From Pseudorasbora parva (lineage: Eukaryota; Chordata; Actinopteri; Cypriniformes; Gobionidae), in assembly GCF_024679245.1 (NCBI RefSeq), contig NC_090196.1, positions 8,830,361 to 8,894,360 on the forward strand: a stretch of DNA of 64,000 nt, given 5' to 3'. The notes under the pieces were generated by a model that worked only from the letters and a program-made list of their open reading frames with translations, searched no databases and was not told where the DNA came from. The first letter of the stretch is position 1. Each line of letters opens with the position of its first letter. The position numbers were made by a program, and so were the translations under genes. Positions 49,301-60,181 of the stretch are shown here, piece by piece.

Positions 49301-51059
49301 CCATGAAAGGGAATAAGTTGCATGGTCTGCAACAATACTTAGGTAGGTGGTGCATGTCAAAGTAACATCATGGATAGCAGAACCCAATGTTTCCCAACAG
49401 AACATTGCCCAAAGCAGGTAAGTGATACACACTTTTTACATCACGGCCACCCACGACCGTTTTACATCAAGGCCACCCACGGCCGTTTTACATCACGGCC
49501 ACCCACATGATGTAAAAGAAATTGTGATCAGACCAGGCCACCGTCTTCCATTCCTCCGTGGTCTAGTTCTGATGCTCACGGGCCCACAGTTGGCTCATTC
49601 AGCAGTGGACAGGGGTCCGCATGGGCACCCTGACTGGTCTGCGGCTATGCAGCCCCATACACAACAAACTGTGATGCAGTGTATTCTGACACCTTTCTAT
49701 CAGAACCAGCATTAACTTCTTGAGCAATATAGGCGACAATAGCTCGTCTGTTTGACCACACAGGCGAGCCTTGGCTCCTCACGTGCATCAATGAGTCTTG
49801 GCCACCCATGACCCTGTCGCCGGTTCACCACTGTTCCTTCCTTCCTTCCTAGAGACTGAAAAGACCAGGAACACCCCACAAGAGCAGCAGTTTTGGTTTC
49901 TAACACATCAATTTTGAGGTCAAATGTCCACTTGCCTAATATATCCCACCCAGTAACTAGAGATAATCAGTGTTATTCACTTAATTCGGTGGTCATAATG
50001 TTATGCCTAATCAGTGTATGCAATAATGTTTGTTAATGTTATTAATTTAAGTTATTATAAAATATTAATATAACCATTTTGACTTTAAAAAGGTAAAACA
50101 ACATGAAACCAATACGTTAACTATTTTAGTATCTTTATATAAATAACCTGTCTAATACAAAAATATAAACTGAACAAAAGTTTGAAAGTGGGTCTTGCCA
50201 TGATAACATAAATAAATGTTTAATTTGAAGTAGTAAAATTACTCAACTAAAACTGAAATAAAAAATAAAGCTAAACAGAAATATAAAAAACAATGAAAAC
50301 GTTTTTTTCAAATACAAATACAATGACAAATGCATATAACAGAATTAAAATAACTTACTAAAACTTAGTTAAATTTAGTTATTAATTTCAAAATGTTAAT
50401 AAAAATTGTTATAGTATATTGTATCATAAAACAAAACACGTATACAAACGTACATTAACGCGAATGAGAAAATCAGCAAAATAACAAATCTTATGCTAAG
50501 ATTCATTTTCTTTATATTTTCTTATTTCAAAACGGTCTCCATCATAAAAGCCTAATCACAATGATTTGTGTGAAAATACTGAATTAAGATGACACTAAAT
50601 GTGCATTCAACAATTAACTGTTACGTGTAAACACCTTTGGTTACACTTTATTCTAGAGTGTCATTACAGTGTAATTATATATATTTAAGTATTGAGTAAT
50701 AGTGATTAACTACATTCACTTACTATAGTGTTTGATTTAGAGTTAGTTGCATGTAATACATCATTTACGGTTATTACTATGATAGTACATGTAACATCAC
50801 ATTTATTTAAATGTATATAAGATTTTTAAAATACACAAATCCAGTATGACAACTATGTTAGTGCATCTTATATAAATACAAATAGCCTGCCTAATACAGT
50901 CGAAGTGACATTATTTTACATTTTAACACAATAAATATGAAATGCCCATCATAATAATTAAATTTAAGTAACGTAACTATTCAAATGTGAGATTAGACCA
51001 AAAGGCACAATACAAACCTTCAGCATCTTTTTCAGAGCTCCTTCGTTGACAACAGCCAT
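43342..51059 (-). CDS. tsg101: Tumor susceptibility gene 101 protein (ESCRT-I subunit)
   Basis: Core ESCRT-I protein that binds ubiquitin and P(S/T)AP motifs in endosomal sorting, cytokinesis and membrane budding. Coding exons, 5' to 3': 51018-51059, 48700-48787, 48559-48624, 48314-48477, 48052-48178, 46999-47056, 46722-46816, 43891-44093, 43533-43772 and 43342-43431. All joints are AG/GT and in phase, giving 390 codons. Residues 1-145 are the UEV domain (TYPYNPPICFVKP, GKIYLPYLHEWKHPQSD), which has no catalytic cysteine. Residues ~146-213 are proline/glycine/tyrosine-rich and include GPPNQSY, fitting the CEP55-binding GPPX3Y motif. Residues ~236-317 are a coiled coil. The C-terminal steadiness box includes IIPTAPLYKQ and ends TAGLSDLY. 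Intron 1 carries a Tc1 copy. Which teleost tsg101 copy (a or b) this is cannot be decided here. Confidence 0.96.
44285..44525 (+). repeat. Dispersed teleost repeat, copy in tsg101 intron 7
   Basis: GACTGAGCCTGGTTTCATCC, TTTTTCTCCATTATGTCACC and GGCTTGCTTAGTTGGGGTCA align with 21840-22215. Immediately followed by a family E fragment. Confidence 0.6.
44528..44643. repeat. Family E element, right-end fragment
   Basis: Contains TATATTTGTCTGGGGAAAAA, CTTGAGGGTGAGTAAATCAT and ends GAACTATCCCT next to TTAA (44644-44647). The left half is missing. Confidence 0.55.
44808..45000 (+). repeat. Dispersed teleost repeat, third copy
   Basis: AGAGGAGAACTGGCCCTCCG, GACTGGTTTCTCCCAAGG and TTGAGGACACTAAATATTCA match the copies at 21840 and 44285 in order. 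Confidence 0.6.
45720..46200. repeat. Dispersed element in tsg101 intron 7, related to 54540-55130
   Basis: The pair shares ordered words: CCTATCATACACCC, CCATCTGTTCGCC, TTGGTCTGAAAACGA or CTGGTCTGAAAACGA, GTGTTCAGGC, TATTAAAAATAAA, TTCCTCTCTG and ATCCACCATGGCG. A (CA)9 run sits at ~45974-45991. It is non-coding, and the ends were not defined. Confidence 0.6.
48951..50018 (-). mobile_element. Tc1-like transposon in tsg101 intron 1
   Basis: TACACTGATCAGACGTAACA at the left and GCCTAATCAGTGTA at the right are inverted repeats with TA at the left border. On the minus strand the transposase relic runs from about 49906 (CSWSFQSLGRKEGTVVNRRQ, then HGWPRLIDAREEPRLACVVK) towards 49211 (LLWAMFCWETLGSAIHDVTL). 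Stops and frameshifts abound and no intact frame remains. It is the same family as 22511-23245. Confidence 0.75.
49434..49507. repeat. 26-bp tandem repeat, ~2.8 copies
   Basis: A unit beginning TTTTACATCACGGCCACCCA repeats nearly exactly, inside the decayed Tc1 transposase. It looks like local slippage after insertion, because the related copy at 22511 does not have it. Confidence 0.75.
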
Positions 51060-51420
51060 GATATACTATACAAATATAACAAACAAACAAACAAACAAAA
51101 CACACTACACTCCTGAGAAGAAGAAAAAATAATAAATGTGTGAAATATATGAATGTGTCTCAGCTCAGGCCAAAACACTCTAACAAACCCTAAACACTCG
51201 TCTTAACGCCTATTGTGTGACACAAACACACTCTATACTCCTTAAAAGCGCATTAATATAGGCTGAATTATAGCTATTTAAAGAGACTTCAATTAATATA
51301 AGTAAAGTCGACGAGTGTTCATATCAAGAAAGATAAACAAGACGAGCGCATCGAGCGTCAGTGAGATAGTTTCACTTCCGCTGGGAGTGTATTGTATTTT
51401 TCAAAATAAAAGTCTGACAC
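51060..51420 (-). promoter_or_regulatory. tsg101 promoter and 5' UTR region
   Basis: No TATA box is found close to the ATG. The minus strand has GCGGAAGTGAAAC at ~51370-51382, an ETS-type site common in housekeeping promoters. The start site cannot be fixed. A short (TTTG)n run (AAAC on plus) lies just upstream of the ATG at ~51079-51100. Confidence 0.4.
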
Positions 51421-52650
51421 GTAGTTTTTGTTTATGACAATAAATGACAAGAATGAATGTAAATAATGTGTGTATATATACCCCCTGGCCTATTGTATAT
51501 TTTCTTTTTCTGTGTAGAGTTTGTATACTTGAACTTTTGTACAATAAAAAACAAAACAAAACAAAGCAAAAAATCATATCTAATACATTAATGGTGTATT
51601 ACATACATTAAATGTGTTGACTTGACAAAACTTGATAAATTTAAAATACTTTTAAATTAATGCAATGAGTCTCATTTTTTAAGTGTTATTATAGCATCAT
51701 AAAGACCAGGGGGGGGGGGGGGGGGATGAAATTACATGAAATGACATGTATAGGCAAAAACAAGAGGATTTTTTTTCATTCACCAATTTTTTCATAACCA
51801 AACTTTGTAAATAAAGATGATTCTGAACTACGTTATGGGAGAGCCTATAACTGAATGAATGGGCTCGATGTAAAATGGCCATACATGGGTTTCCCATTCA
51901 ATGCAATGCAGTCACTCTCTAATTTGCATATTAATGTGTTCTTGGAGCAACAGAAGTGTAATAATGGCAGTAACAGTTGGAAACATTCTCATAATAATAT
52001 CTAATATTTTATTGGAACAATTATATTTAATAACAAAAAGTCATATTTTGATTATAAACTCCATAACATTTTCCTAAGATGTTGATTTATGTCAAACAAT
52101 TTGAAAATGTGTCAATTTAAATCATAATTGCAAAATATTATAACATTTCCATTAAAGTGCTAAATTTCATCATTCAGTCATTATTAAAGACCAAGGAGAA
52201 GTTGTTGTCCTGGTAGAACCTCAAAAAAAATGGTATCTCTAAAAAAAAAGAAAAGAAAAAAAAGCCTTGAATGTTTTCTTTAAAGGACATCCAAAAAACT
52301 GACATGTAAGGTGTCAAATTTACTAAAATATAATGTCCTCATATGTAACACCCAAGATAATAAACCTTCATGTTCATAAAATGAGAGTGAATATGTAGTG
52401 AATGATAATATCTGCTCATTTACATAGCGGAGTATATGTTTTTGATATAATACAGGTCAAAATATAAAATGAAAAACATTTTAATGAGCATGATATCTAT
52501 GGAAACATTGCATCATAAACATATCACTTGTGTAGGCATATTTACAGAAAATCTACATGACATTTATTCATACTGCTCAAATTTAACATTCATTATTATT
52601 TTTATACAAAAGTTATATATACAAATCATATTGCAAAGACATTTAGCAAA
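51421..52650. other. Spacer between the UEV-only gene and tsg101
   Basis: AT-rich, with a 17-base G run at 51709-51725. No LDH-like exon was found on the minus strand here, which is where the second half of a UEVLD gene would have to lie. Confidence 0.5.
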
Positions 52651-55600
52651 CTAACAGATGGTTTCATTATGTTCGGAGTAAGGAAGGTCGTCCTCTCTAT
52701 CCAGCGTCACATGTGAGAATTCCTCAAGAGTGTGAGCTTTCGGAGCAGAACTTGCTGTAAATAAACAGTTGTTTATTTTTTAAAAGAGTTGTAATTTTAC
52801 CAAAATATCCACACACATAGAAATGTATCCTGCTATAAGAGTGCAAAATAATTAAGCATACAGTTGCAAGAAAAAGTTGTGAAATGGGAACCACTTGAGA
52901 AGATATGAATAATTTTAACAAAATAATATATATACAATATATATTTTTTTTATTTAGTGCTGTCCTGGGTAACTTATTTTACATAAAATATGTTTACATA
53001 TAGTCCACAAGATACAAAAGAGTCTGAATTCATTAAAATTACCCCGTTGAAAAGTTTATGTACCCTTGATTCTTAATACTGTGTGTCGTTCCCTGGATTA
53101 TCCATGGCTGTTTGTTTTTTCTTTTCACCCCCCGGCTCCGAATGCTTTGTGTTTCCTTCTGGAGCATCTTTGAATGTTTCAACCTTTTTTAATAGTTGTG
53201 TTTCCATTCCTCAATTTTCCTCAGCGTAAAAAGATGAATCTCAAAATTATACAGTCACTGCTTGAAAGGATTTAAATTTGCAAAAGATGCTGGAAAACTA
53301 AAGAATTGGCAGGACCTGGAGGATTTTTCTAAAGAATATTGGGCAGTTTAACTAAAACAAAACAAGAGACTCAAAAACAACTATTACAAAACAAAAAAAC
53401 AGCTTGGATCATCCAGGGAATGACACACATAGCATTAGGAAATAAAAGGTACAGTATGTAATTTTTTTTATAAATTCAGCTATTTCTTTGTTTTTTGGAC
53501 TATATGTAAACATATTTTATGTGAAATATCTTATTCAGGACAGCACTAAATAAAAAATAACATGCATTTTGTATGATCTCTCTTATTTTGTTAAAATTAT
53601 TCACATTTTCACAAATTCAGCAAGCGTTTTTTTTTTCAACTGTATATCACTTTGTCATCAAAATGGCATGTTTTTCTGTTGCCGTACACGTGTCATTGAT
53701 AATTTCCTTTTAACCTTTGAACACTATCATATTTCAGATAGCCTAAACCAAGCCTAAACTGCCTGCTTATCTGTTTCCCTGAAGCAATTAGGACATATGA
53801 AGAGATTCAGGAGTTAAACTGCTCTATAAAGTGAAAAGTTTATGTGATGATTGGAATAAACAAGGAAACTATACTCACAATCTTCTAGGTCAAGACACAT
53901 TCGCAGAGGAGGGACCTCGCTAAACACGGTCATCATGACCTGAATCAAACCGTGCAAGTCACATTGGGGCTGTGAATAAAACCCCAAACAAACAGATGAT
54001 TTCATTAGAAGAGAGAAAATTGCAAATTATTTGTGGAAGGCCAAAACCATTGTGGCATTTTCAAGCTGCAGTCTTACATGTCTCCACTCGTCCAGGTAAG
54101 GCATCAGGATCTCTCCATTGCTGTTGACGTATTTGCTGGTCACAACCATCATTTCACGGGTGGGTTTCAGATAGCAGAGGGGCGCAGTGTGTGGATAACT
54201 TTCCTTTAGCCACAAACGAACTGGAATATTGTACCGATTCCCTAAAGCATAAAGTGTAGAAGTGTTTTGTTTTCTGCATAACATGTTTCTTGACTGTAAA
54301 ACAACAGGGAAGTAAGTCCACTTGCAGTATCTTCATGGTCTAACTTACCTTTAAAAAACATCTCAATAGTTCCAGTCAAACTCATCAAATTCTTTGCTGT
54401 GCCATCATTAAAGACTGTGAGGAAATTACAAGAAAATGAAAAACTGAAAGAAAAATTCTAGATCTAGAAACATAAACATACACTCATAAGTTCACTCTTT
54501 AGCTGGGGACACACTTAACGACTAGTTAAAACATTCTAAGGGCCCTATCATACACCCTGCACAATGTGACGGCAGGCACGACGCAAGGGTTTTTTAATAC
54601 TTTCAGCCTGACGCAGTTATCATTTTCACGTCCAGCGCCATGTTGTTCAATTAGCAAATGCACTTGCACCCATCTGTTCGCCAATGAGTGTGTTGGTCTG
54701 AAAACGAAGTGTTCAGGCGCATTGTTGATGCGTTGCTATTTTGAGGAACTTAAAACGACTGTGCCATTGACCAACAAAAACCTGGTCTGAAGTCAATAGT
54801 GCAGTATTTTTTGGGTTATTTAAAGGGCATTTATGCGCCTATAGGCGAGTGCACAAAGCACATACACTCTTATTGTTTATGCTTATTACACAAATAGGGA
54901 CACGCAGCAGCACACAAACATTTTTAAATATTAAAAATAAAAGGATTCCTCTCTGGAGAAGCATCAGTCTTTCCGCTCGCAAATTCCTCTGAATCTGATT
55001 GAATCCACCATGGCGAGTGCAACTGGCTTTTAAAGGGACTGGTAGATGAGACTCTGATTGGTTTATTGTAAGTTACGCCCAAAACCATCATGACTCATTA
55101 AGGGAATAGGTACAACCCTGTTGGACCCTGTGCCTGGTGCGCTGACCATTTTTTCAGTTGTTAAACTAGCAACAGTGAATTCGGACACGCTCTAAATGCA
55201 CCCCTGTGCTTCAGACGATGTGAGATGGTCAGTTAGGAGAGCTCAGATGGTTAAAATTGGGCCTAAAAGACTGTTTCCATTGACTAGAACAGATTTTAGT
55301 CTTTGGCTGTCAGAGAGGAGCAAAAAACCTAACAGAGTCAGTCCACACACAACACATTTTAACAATTGAGGAGTCATTCGACAGGACATTCTGCTGAACT
55401 CTACTGTCCTAGATTATGTAGGCTATGAAACAAACATGGATGTCAACAGACAGCAGCCTCTATGCAATTATATTTTATTCTGTGATAATTCGGTGATGGC
55501 AAAGCTTTTTCTTACACTCTTGGGGAAAAGGTATTATGTAATGTATTCTGAAGTTAAACAGGATATGTAAACTTAAAGTTTAAAGCCAGTTTCCAAACAC

Positions 55601-56121
55601 TCACAGATATTTTGTGAGAATGCTACACAAATAAACTGAATTAATTGCTCACCAAATCTCTCCAGAACTGGCTCAAGAAACCGATGCTGAGACAAAACTG
55701 TAGAGATCTCTGACAGCACCTTTCTCCTGTGAGCATATGTCTGAAAACACATCAACATACATGTTTTTAAGTATTTACGCAATGCCATATTTGTAAGTAA
55801 TAATTAACCTTTAGGTTGTTTCACACCTGTGTGAATTTATTTTGTCTGCTGAACACAGTACTTGCATAGTATAGAAATCAAATACTATGAAAGTCAATAC
55901 TTTTGGTTGCCCACATTCTTCAAAATATCTTCTGTGTTCAGCAGAAAAAAATAAATTCATACAGGTTTGGAACAACTTAAGGCTGAGTAAATTATACCAG
56001 AATTTTCATTTTTAAACTATCCCTTTACCAAAAACAAATTGACAGATATTTACATAAGAAATTATCAAACTTTTACCTTGGGTAATTTCCTCCTTAGATC
56101 ACGGACTGGTGTTATCGTCAT
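52651..56121 (-). CDS. UEV-only protein, tandem duplicate of tsg101
   Basis: Predicted 185-residue protein. Coding exons, 5' to 3': 56077-56121, 55653-55740, 54349-54414, 54078-54241, 53879-53969 and 52651-52754. All splice sites are AG/GT and in phase. Exons 2, 3 and 4 are 88, 66 and 164 nt, identical to tsg101, with the same phases. The protein aligns with the TSG101 UEV domain: VFNDGTAKNLMSLTGTIEMF, RYNIPVRLWL, then MPYLDEWRHPQCDLHGLIQV. After residue ~151 it has a short acidic tail ending HNETIC, with no proline-rich, coiled-coil or steadiness-box part. The tyrosine facing the lost E2 cysteine in TSG101 (IYLPYL) is leucine here (ILMPYL), and the pocket region PPVFSRP reads PPLRMCL. Motif binding may therefore be altered. 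The open frame implies selection. The role is unknown; a regulator or competitor of ESCRT-I is only a guess. Confidence 0.85.
52951..53552. mobile_element. Foldback/MITE in the last intron of the UEV-only gene
   Basis: TTATTTAGTGCTGTCCTG at the left and CAGGACAGCACTAAATAA at the right are inverted. The adjacent ACATAAAATATGTTTACATA / TATGTAAACATATTTTATGT extends the arms to ~60 bp. A second inverted pair (TCGTTCCCTGGATTATCCA / TGGATCATCCAGGGAATGA) lies further in. Non-coding. Confidence 0.7.
54540..55130. repeat. Dispersed element in intron 2 of the UEV-only gene
   Basis: Begins AGGGCCCTATCATACACCCT and parallels 45720-46200 through GGTCTGAAAACGAAGTGTTC and ATTGAATCCACCATGGCGAG to GATTGGTTTATTG. 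An internal ~50 bp block with CCAACAAAAACCTGGTCTGA is unique to this copy. Confidence 0.6.
55805..56031. repeat. MITE-like repeat in intron 1 of the UEV-only gene
   Basis: TGTGTGAATTTATTTTGTCTGCTGAACACA at the left is nearly the inverse of TGTGTTCAGCAGAAAAAAATAAATTCATAC at the right. Only parts are quoted here: TCTGCTGAACACAG / CTGTGTTCAGCAGA. The ending AAACTATCCCTTTA resembles family E. Confidence 0.55.
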
Positions 56122-56199
56122 GACTTCAGATTAAACATACAAATTGTCACAAGAAGTGCTGTTTAGCTCCTGAAGATCTTAGTGTTTTTCACAACAGGA

Positions 56200-56240
56200 A
56201 GTTTATGATGTTTATAAGAGTGCTGCCTTCAGCTCAATAA
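56200..56240 (-). promoter_or_regulatory. TATA-type promoter of the UEV-only gene
   Basis: CTTATAAA on the minus strand (56211-56218) lies ~90 bp upstream of the ATG at 56121, a usual distance for a short leader. tsg101 itself has no comparable TATA box, which hints at different, perhaps tissue-specific, expression. Confidence 0.4.
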
Positions 56241-56279
56241 ACCATGTTTTTATCTGAAACAGCCAATAGCAGAGCCGTT

Positions 56280-56699
56280 TTAGGAGATTTATGCAAACTG
56301 GGATGAACTGTGATCTATAAACTAAAGGTCATTCAGAACAAATAAACTGCACATAAACATGTATCTGTGTAACAACAAAAGCTTTTAAGTGCTACAACAG
56401 AGGGCTATTGCACAAAGGTAAAATTAAGAAAGCCAGGATAACAGAAAAGGAAAAGGATAAACAACTTGACCTAGTTTAATCAAAACATCTTGGCTTAGTC
56501 CGTTGCACGTTTGGTGAGCCAGGATGAGTATGTGCAGCTATGTCAAGCTATATAGTTGGGATAAGTGCACATTGACAGCATTCTTAAACACACCACGGGA
56601 TCAATCACAGAATCAATGAAGCAAAAAATTGTCCAACAGATTATAATGGAAATATATGAAGAGTGAACTAATATGTAAAAAGAGAAATACGTCTGCTAT

Positions 56700-56730
<31 letters not shown>

Positions 56731-57305
56731 GCCTGGCAGACAATAGCAGACCAATTGAATGCATAAATGGTCAAAATAACCAGTACTGAAACCATCATAA
56801 TTACAAAAAGATTTACTTGTCATTTCCACAAATTAACAGTTGTACACTTTGGCTTTTATGTGACCAGTGGGCATGTATGTTACTTGGGAAATGTATCATG
56901 CAGATTAATTACAAACACGTATCCACTATGTGCATCTATTTTATATATTTAGTTTATTTTATCTGTCTGTTTAATCTCTCATCTATCTACCCTTAGATTT
57001 TATATTTTCTATCTAATCTATAATCTGATGATTTGATTAAAAAATTGTATCTATATAATTGTTTATCTATTTTATCTCTATTATCTGTCTATCTTTCTTA
57101 ATGAACAAACATTTGTGGAAAAAAAAAGTCAAGATTAAGTACAAGAACATTTTGCAGGCTGTGACTTGAAAAAAGTTCAAATATGGTGAACAGTGTATGC
57201 TGACACATTTTATTGTTTTATTGTCTGTACTGATTTTAGCATTGAAAAAAAGGATCATATATCTGGGACAGGCGTGGCCCTCCGATGCTCTGATATATAT
57301 ATTAA
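56280..57305. other. Intergenic, no gene recognised
   Basis: AT-rich, with an (AAAAT)n-like run at 56700-56730 and TCTATC-rich sequence at 56960-57090. No exon was found. Confidence 0.4.
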
Positions 57306-57309
57306 GTGA

Positions 57310-58165
57310 GTACGGAAAGTATTCGTTCTTTTTCTTTCGGCTGTTCCCTTCAGGGGTCACCACAGCAAATCATCTGCCTCCATCTATTCCTATCCTCTGT
57401 ATACTCTTCTCTCAGACAGACTACCTTCATGTCCTCCTTCACTACATCCATAAACCTCCTCTTTGGTCTTCCTCTTGATCTCCTGCCTGGCAGCTCTAAC
57501 CTCAGCATCCTTTTACTGATATATTCACTCTCCCTCCTCTAAACATATCCAAACCATCTCAACCTGACTTCTCTAACTTTGTCTCTTTTGCTCTCATTAC
57601 AGATCACAATGTCATACGCAAACATCATAGTCCATGGACATTCCTGTCTGACCTCATCTGTCAGCCTGTCCATTACCACCGCAAACAAGAAGGGGCTCAG
57701 AGCCGATCCTTGATGCAGTCCCACCTTCACCGTGAAGTCCTCTGTCTCACCTACACCACACCTCACCAATGTCCCACTGCTCTCATGCATATCCTGGACC
57801 ACTCTAACATACTTATCTGCCACTCCAGACCTCCTCAAACAATACCACAGCTCCTCTCTTGGCACTCTGTCATATGTTTTCTCTAAATCTACAAAGACAC
57901 AATGCAGCTCTTTCTGACCCTCTCTGTAGGTGCCCATTAACATTCTCAAAGAAAATAATGCATCTGTAGGGCTCTTTCTTGGCATGAAACCATACTGCTG
58001 CTCACAAATATCCACTTCTCCCCTTAGCCTTCCTTCCTCTACTCTTTCCCACAACTTCATTGCATGGCTCATCAGCTTAATACCTCTGTAGTTTTCACAA
58101 CTCTGCCCATCTCCCTTGTTCTTAAAATCGGCACCAAAACACTTCTCCTCCATTCCTCAGACATC
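57310..58165 (-). pseudogene. RTE-type LINE reverse transcriptase fragment
   Basis: The frame 58153-57539 reads through RT blocks: CENYRGIKLMSHAMKLWERV, EQQYGFMPRKSPTDALFSLR, VFVDLEKTYDRVPREELWYC and VGLHQGSALSPFLFAVVMD. The catalytic box FADD reads FAYDIVIC, so one of the two metal-binding aspartates is replaced. After it ~50 or more codons are missing and the frame jumps to VREVRLRWFGYV. Beyond a stop, 57540-57310 reads in the C-terminal style of RTE elements (GRRSRGRPKRRFMDVVKEDM). The 5' part is absent, so this is a 5'-truncated, mutated copy. Confidence 0.85.
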
Positions 58166-58599
58166 CTCTCACTCTCTAAGTCCACTCTCTATGATAAGTA
58201 AGATTTTTTTGCATGCTTGTATTTCAGAGTACATCACAGTCACTGCGTAGCCTACATTGTGATTAAAGTTATATAAACATGCAATATCGTTGACGAAAAA
58301 AGACGAGTCTAAAATCACTGGTTTTGGTTTTGTCTGAGGGAAGGAAAAGCGTTCTTGCTTGCGTTTGCAGGGTTTCAGTAATTAAATCCCCCAGAAAGAG
58401 CTTTTCTGTGAAAAGAACACGTATACTATCCGGTAGAGTCCTGCAAAGGGTTGGATATCCGCGGGTACCCGCTTAAAATTGGCTAAAACGGGTGGATTGT
58501 GACATTTATAAAATTCACCGGCGGGGATGCGGGCGGATAATTAACTCTGTGCAGGCGAGTAGTAGCGCGGATGAAAAATATGTGCAATATTTCTGTGGC

Positions 58600-58877
58600 G
58601 AGGTGGACGAGCGAGAGAGCGAGCGAGCGTGATGATGAATGAGCGTCACCTGCGAGCCAAACGATCTTGAGTCCTCTCATGAGGGAGCTTGAGGCATATA
58701 AGGATGAGCGACACCAATAAAGGACGAGAGATCACCAGACCTGGATTTGATGTTGAGTTGTGTTTACGTTTTATTATGTGTGTGCGCGTGGCAGTTGTCC
58801 GTGAGGGGCTGCCCACGTTACTTTCGTTTTGCTTGGTTAAATTCTTTTAAATATTTGCCAGTTCCCGCCTCCTTCTA
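58600..58877 (+). mobile_element. LTR fragment nested in the hAT element
   Basis: Contains GCATATAAGGATGAGCGACA, CAATAAAGGACGAGAGATCA, TTTTATTATGTGTGTGCG and CCGTGAGGGGCTGCCCACGT, then AGTTCCCGCCTCCTTC. This is the most complete copy of the LTR family also seen at 12820, 14760 and 17550. Confidence 0.5.
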
Positions 58878-58898
58878 CCCCCCCCCCCCCCCCCCCCC
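58878..58898. repeat. C21 homopolymer
   Basis: Twenty-one C residues in a row after CCTTCTA. A tract of this kind is prone to slippage and sequencing error. Confidence 0.9.
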
Positions 58899-59381
58899 GA
58901 CATTCTGTATTGCAATTTCTATGTCCAAATTACTAATACACATACACGCAACAACAATATGCCATTTGACCCATCACGTCACCACCACTGTGACTTTTGT
59001 GCCTCTCGTAGCCCAGATAGAGCGAGGGTTGCAGGATTAGCAATGGATGAAGTAAAAGTAAAGTTGGTGAGTGGAGTATATAAAATTGTTGACAACGAGT
59101 CTTTTAAGGCACAGCCTGTTTCATTAGCCCATTCATGACACTGTTATGATGTTGAGAGAGGTGCAAGATAAAAAAATAAAGCATTTTAATTGAAATTATT
59201 TTAGCATGTGTGATTTATCACGGGCATGGGTCGGGTAACGGGCCAAATATTAACGGGTCTGGGTGGGTGTGGATTAATTTGATACTTTCACGGGTCACGG
59301 GTCGGATCTGGTTCTAAACTTTGTGGGTACGGGCGTGGACGTGTCTCCAAAAATGGACTCGTGCAGGCCTCTGCTATCGGG

Positions 59382-60173
59382 TGTTTTACCTAAACATGTA
59401 TAATCTGCAAACATATGCTCTCGCACGCGGATGATCTAAAAACACCAATAAACAAGTAAGCTGCATTTTAGCAATCTCCATTTGAGATGTTCTGTTTAAA
59501 GTGTCATTCAGTCGGTCTATGTTCTGTCAGGGTGGTCAGGACAAGTGGACAAACTGAACTGAACTGCTGTGCTGTGCTGTGAGCGGCTGAAATAAGCCAA
59601 TCAGTGCAGAGCTCAAGATTAATATTCATGACTCTTCCAAATAAGGCAAAAACAGAGCATTACATCCTAGGTACAATTTATAGTGTTGTAAATGGACCTG
59701 TAAAACTGTATCTGGACAATTTTTGCCCTTGGATAAGCCACATACCCTCTATGTAGATATCAGAGAAAAATGTTTCAACTCATTTTAGGGCAGCTTTAAT
59801 AGGCTACTTTAACATTGTGAAAAGTGTACGTTTTAGGTTGACACATATAGCAGAGAATAGACTGTGCACACAACTGTTACTAATGTGACTTGCTTGACAT
59901 TAAAAATAGTTATTAAATGCAATAATTTGTGAAAAACAATAACTTGCAGTCTCCCGCTATCTGGCACACACTGAAACGTGAACGATTTGTGACATAAATG
60001 TTTGTTAAAACACTGCTGATCACTTTTAGAAGTTGTAGCGATGCTTTTTTTTCCAAAGAGAATTTGAAACACAAATGGTATCATTCTCAGTTTTTAAATA
60101 TTTTTTTAAATAGAATTCACACACTAATAGCAATATTGTATTGCATATAGAATATCGCATTATTTAACAAGAT
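59382..60173. other. Intergenic, no gene recognised
   Basis: No exon or bounded element was recognised in this AT-rich stretch. Confidence 0.4.
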
Positions 60174-60181
60174 ATTGCATA

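Larger units (their letters stand above)
58434..59373. mobile_element. hAT-like element with internal LTR fragment
   Basis: Ends TAGAGTCCTGCA and, inverted, CAGAGGCCTGCA. The 8-bp flanks are CTATCCGG (58426-58433) and CTATCGGG (59374-59381), one mismatch apart. Subterminal regions are rich in CGGGT words (CGCGGGTACCCGC, CGGGTCACGGGTCGG). 58600-58898 is an unrelated LTR-type segment, apparently nested. Confidence 0.6.

Noticed and set aside
49434..49507. Short direct repeats considered as a CRISPR-like array
   Set aside because: There are no unique spacers, only ~2.8 contiguous units, and the context is a fish intron.
52651..56121. Calling the third gene uevld
   Set aside because: Position fits, but there is no LDH domain and the residues (HPQ.DL.GLIQVM, VFNDG, MSLTGTI) are closer to TSG101 than to UEVLD.
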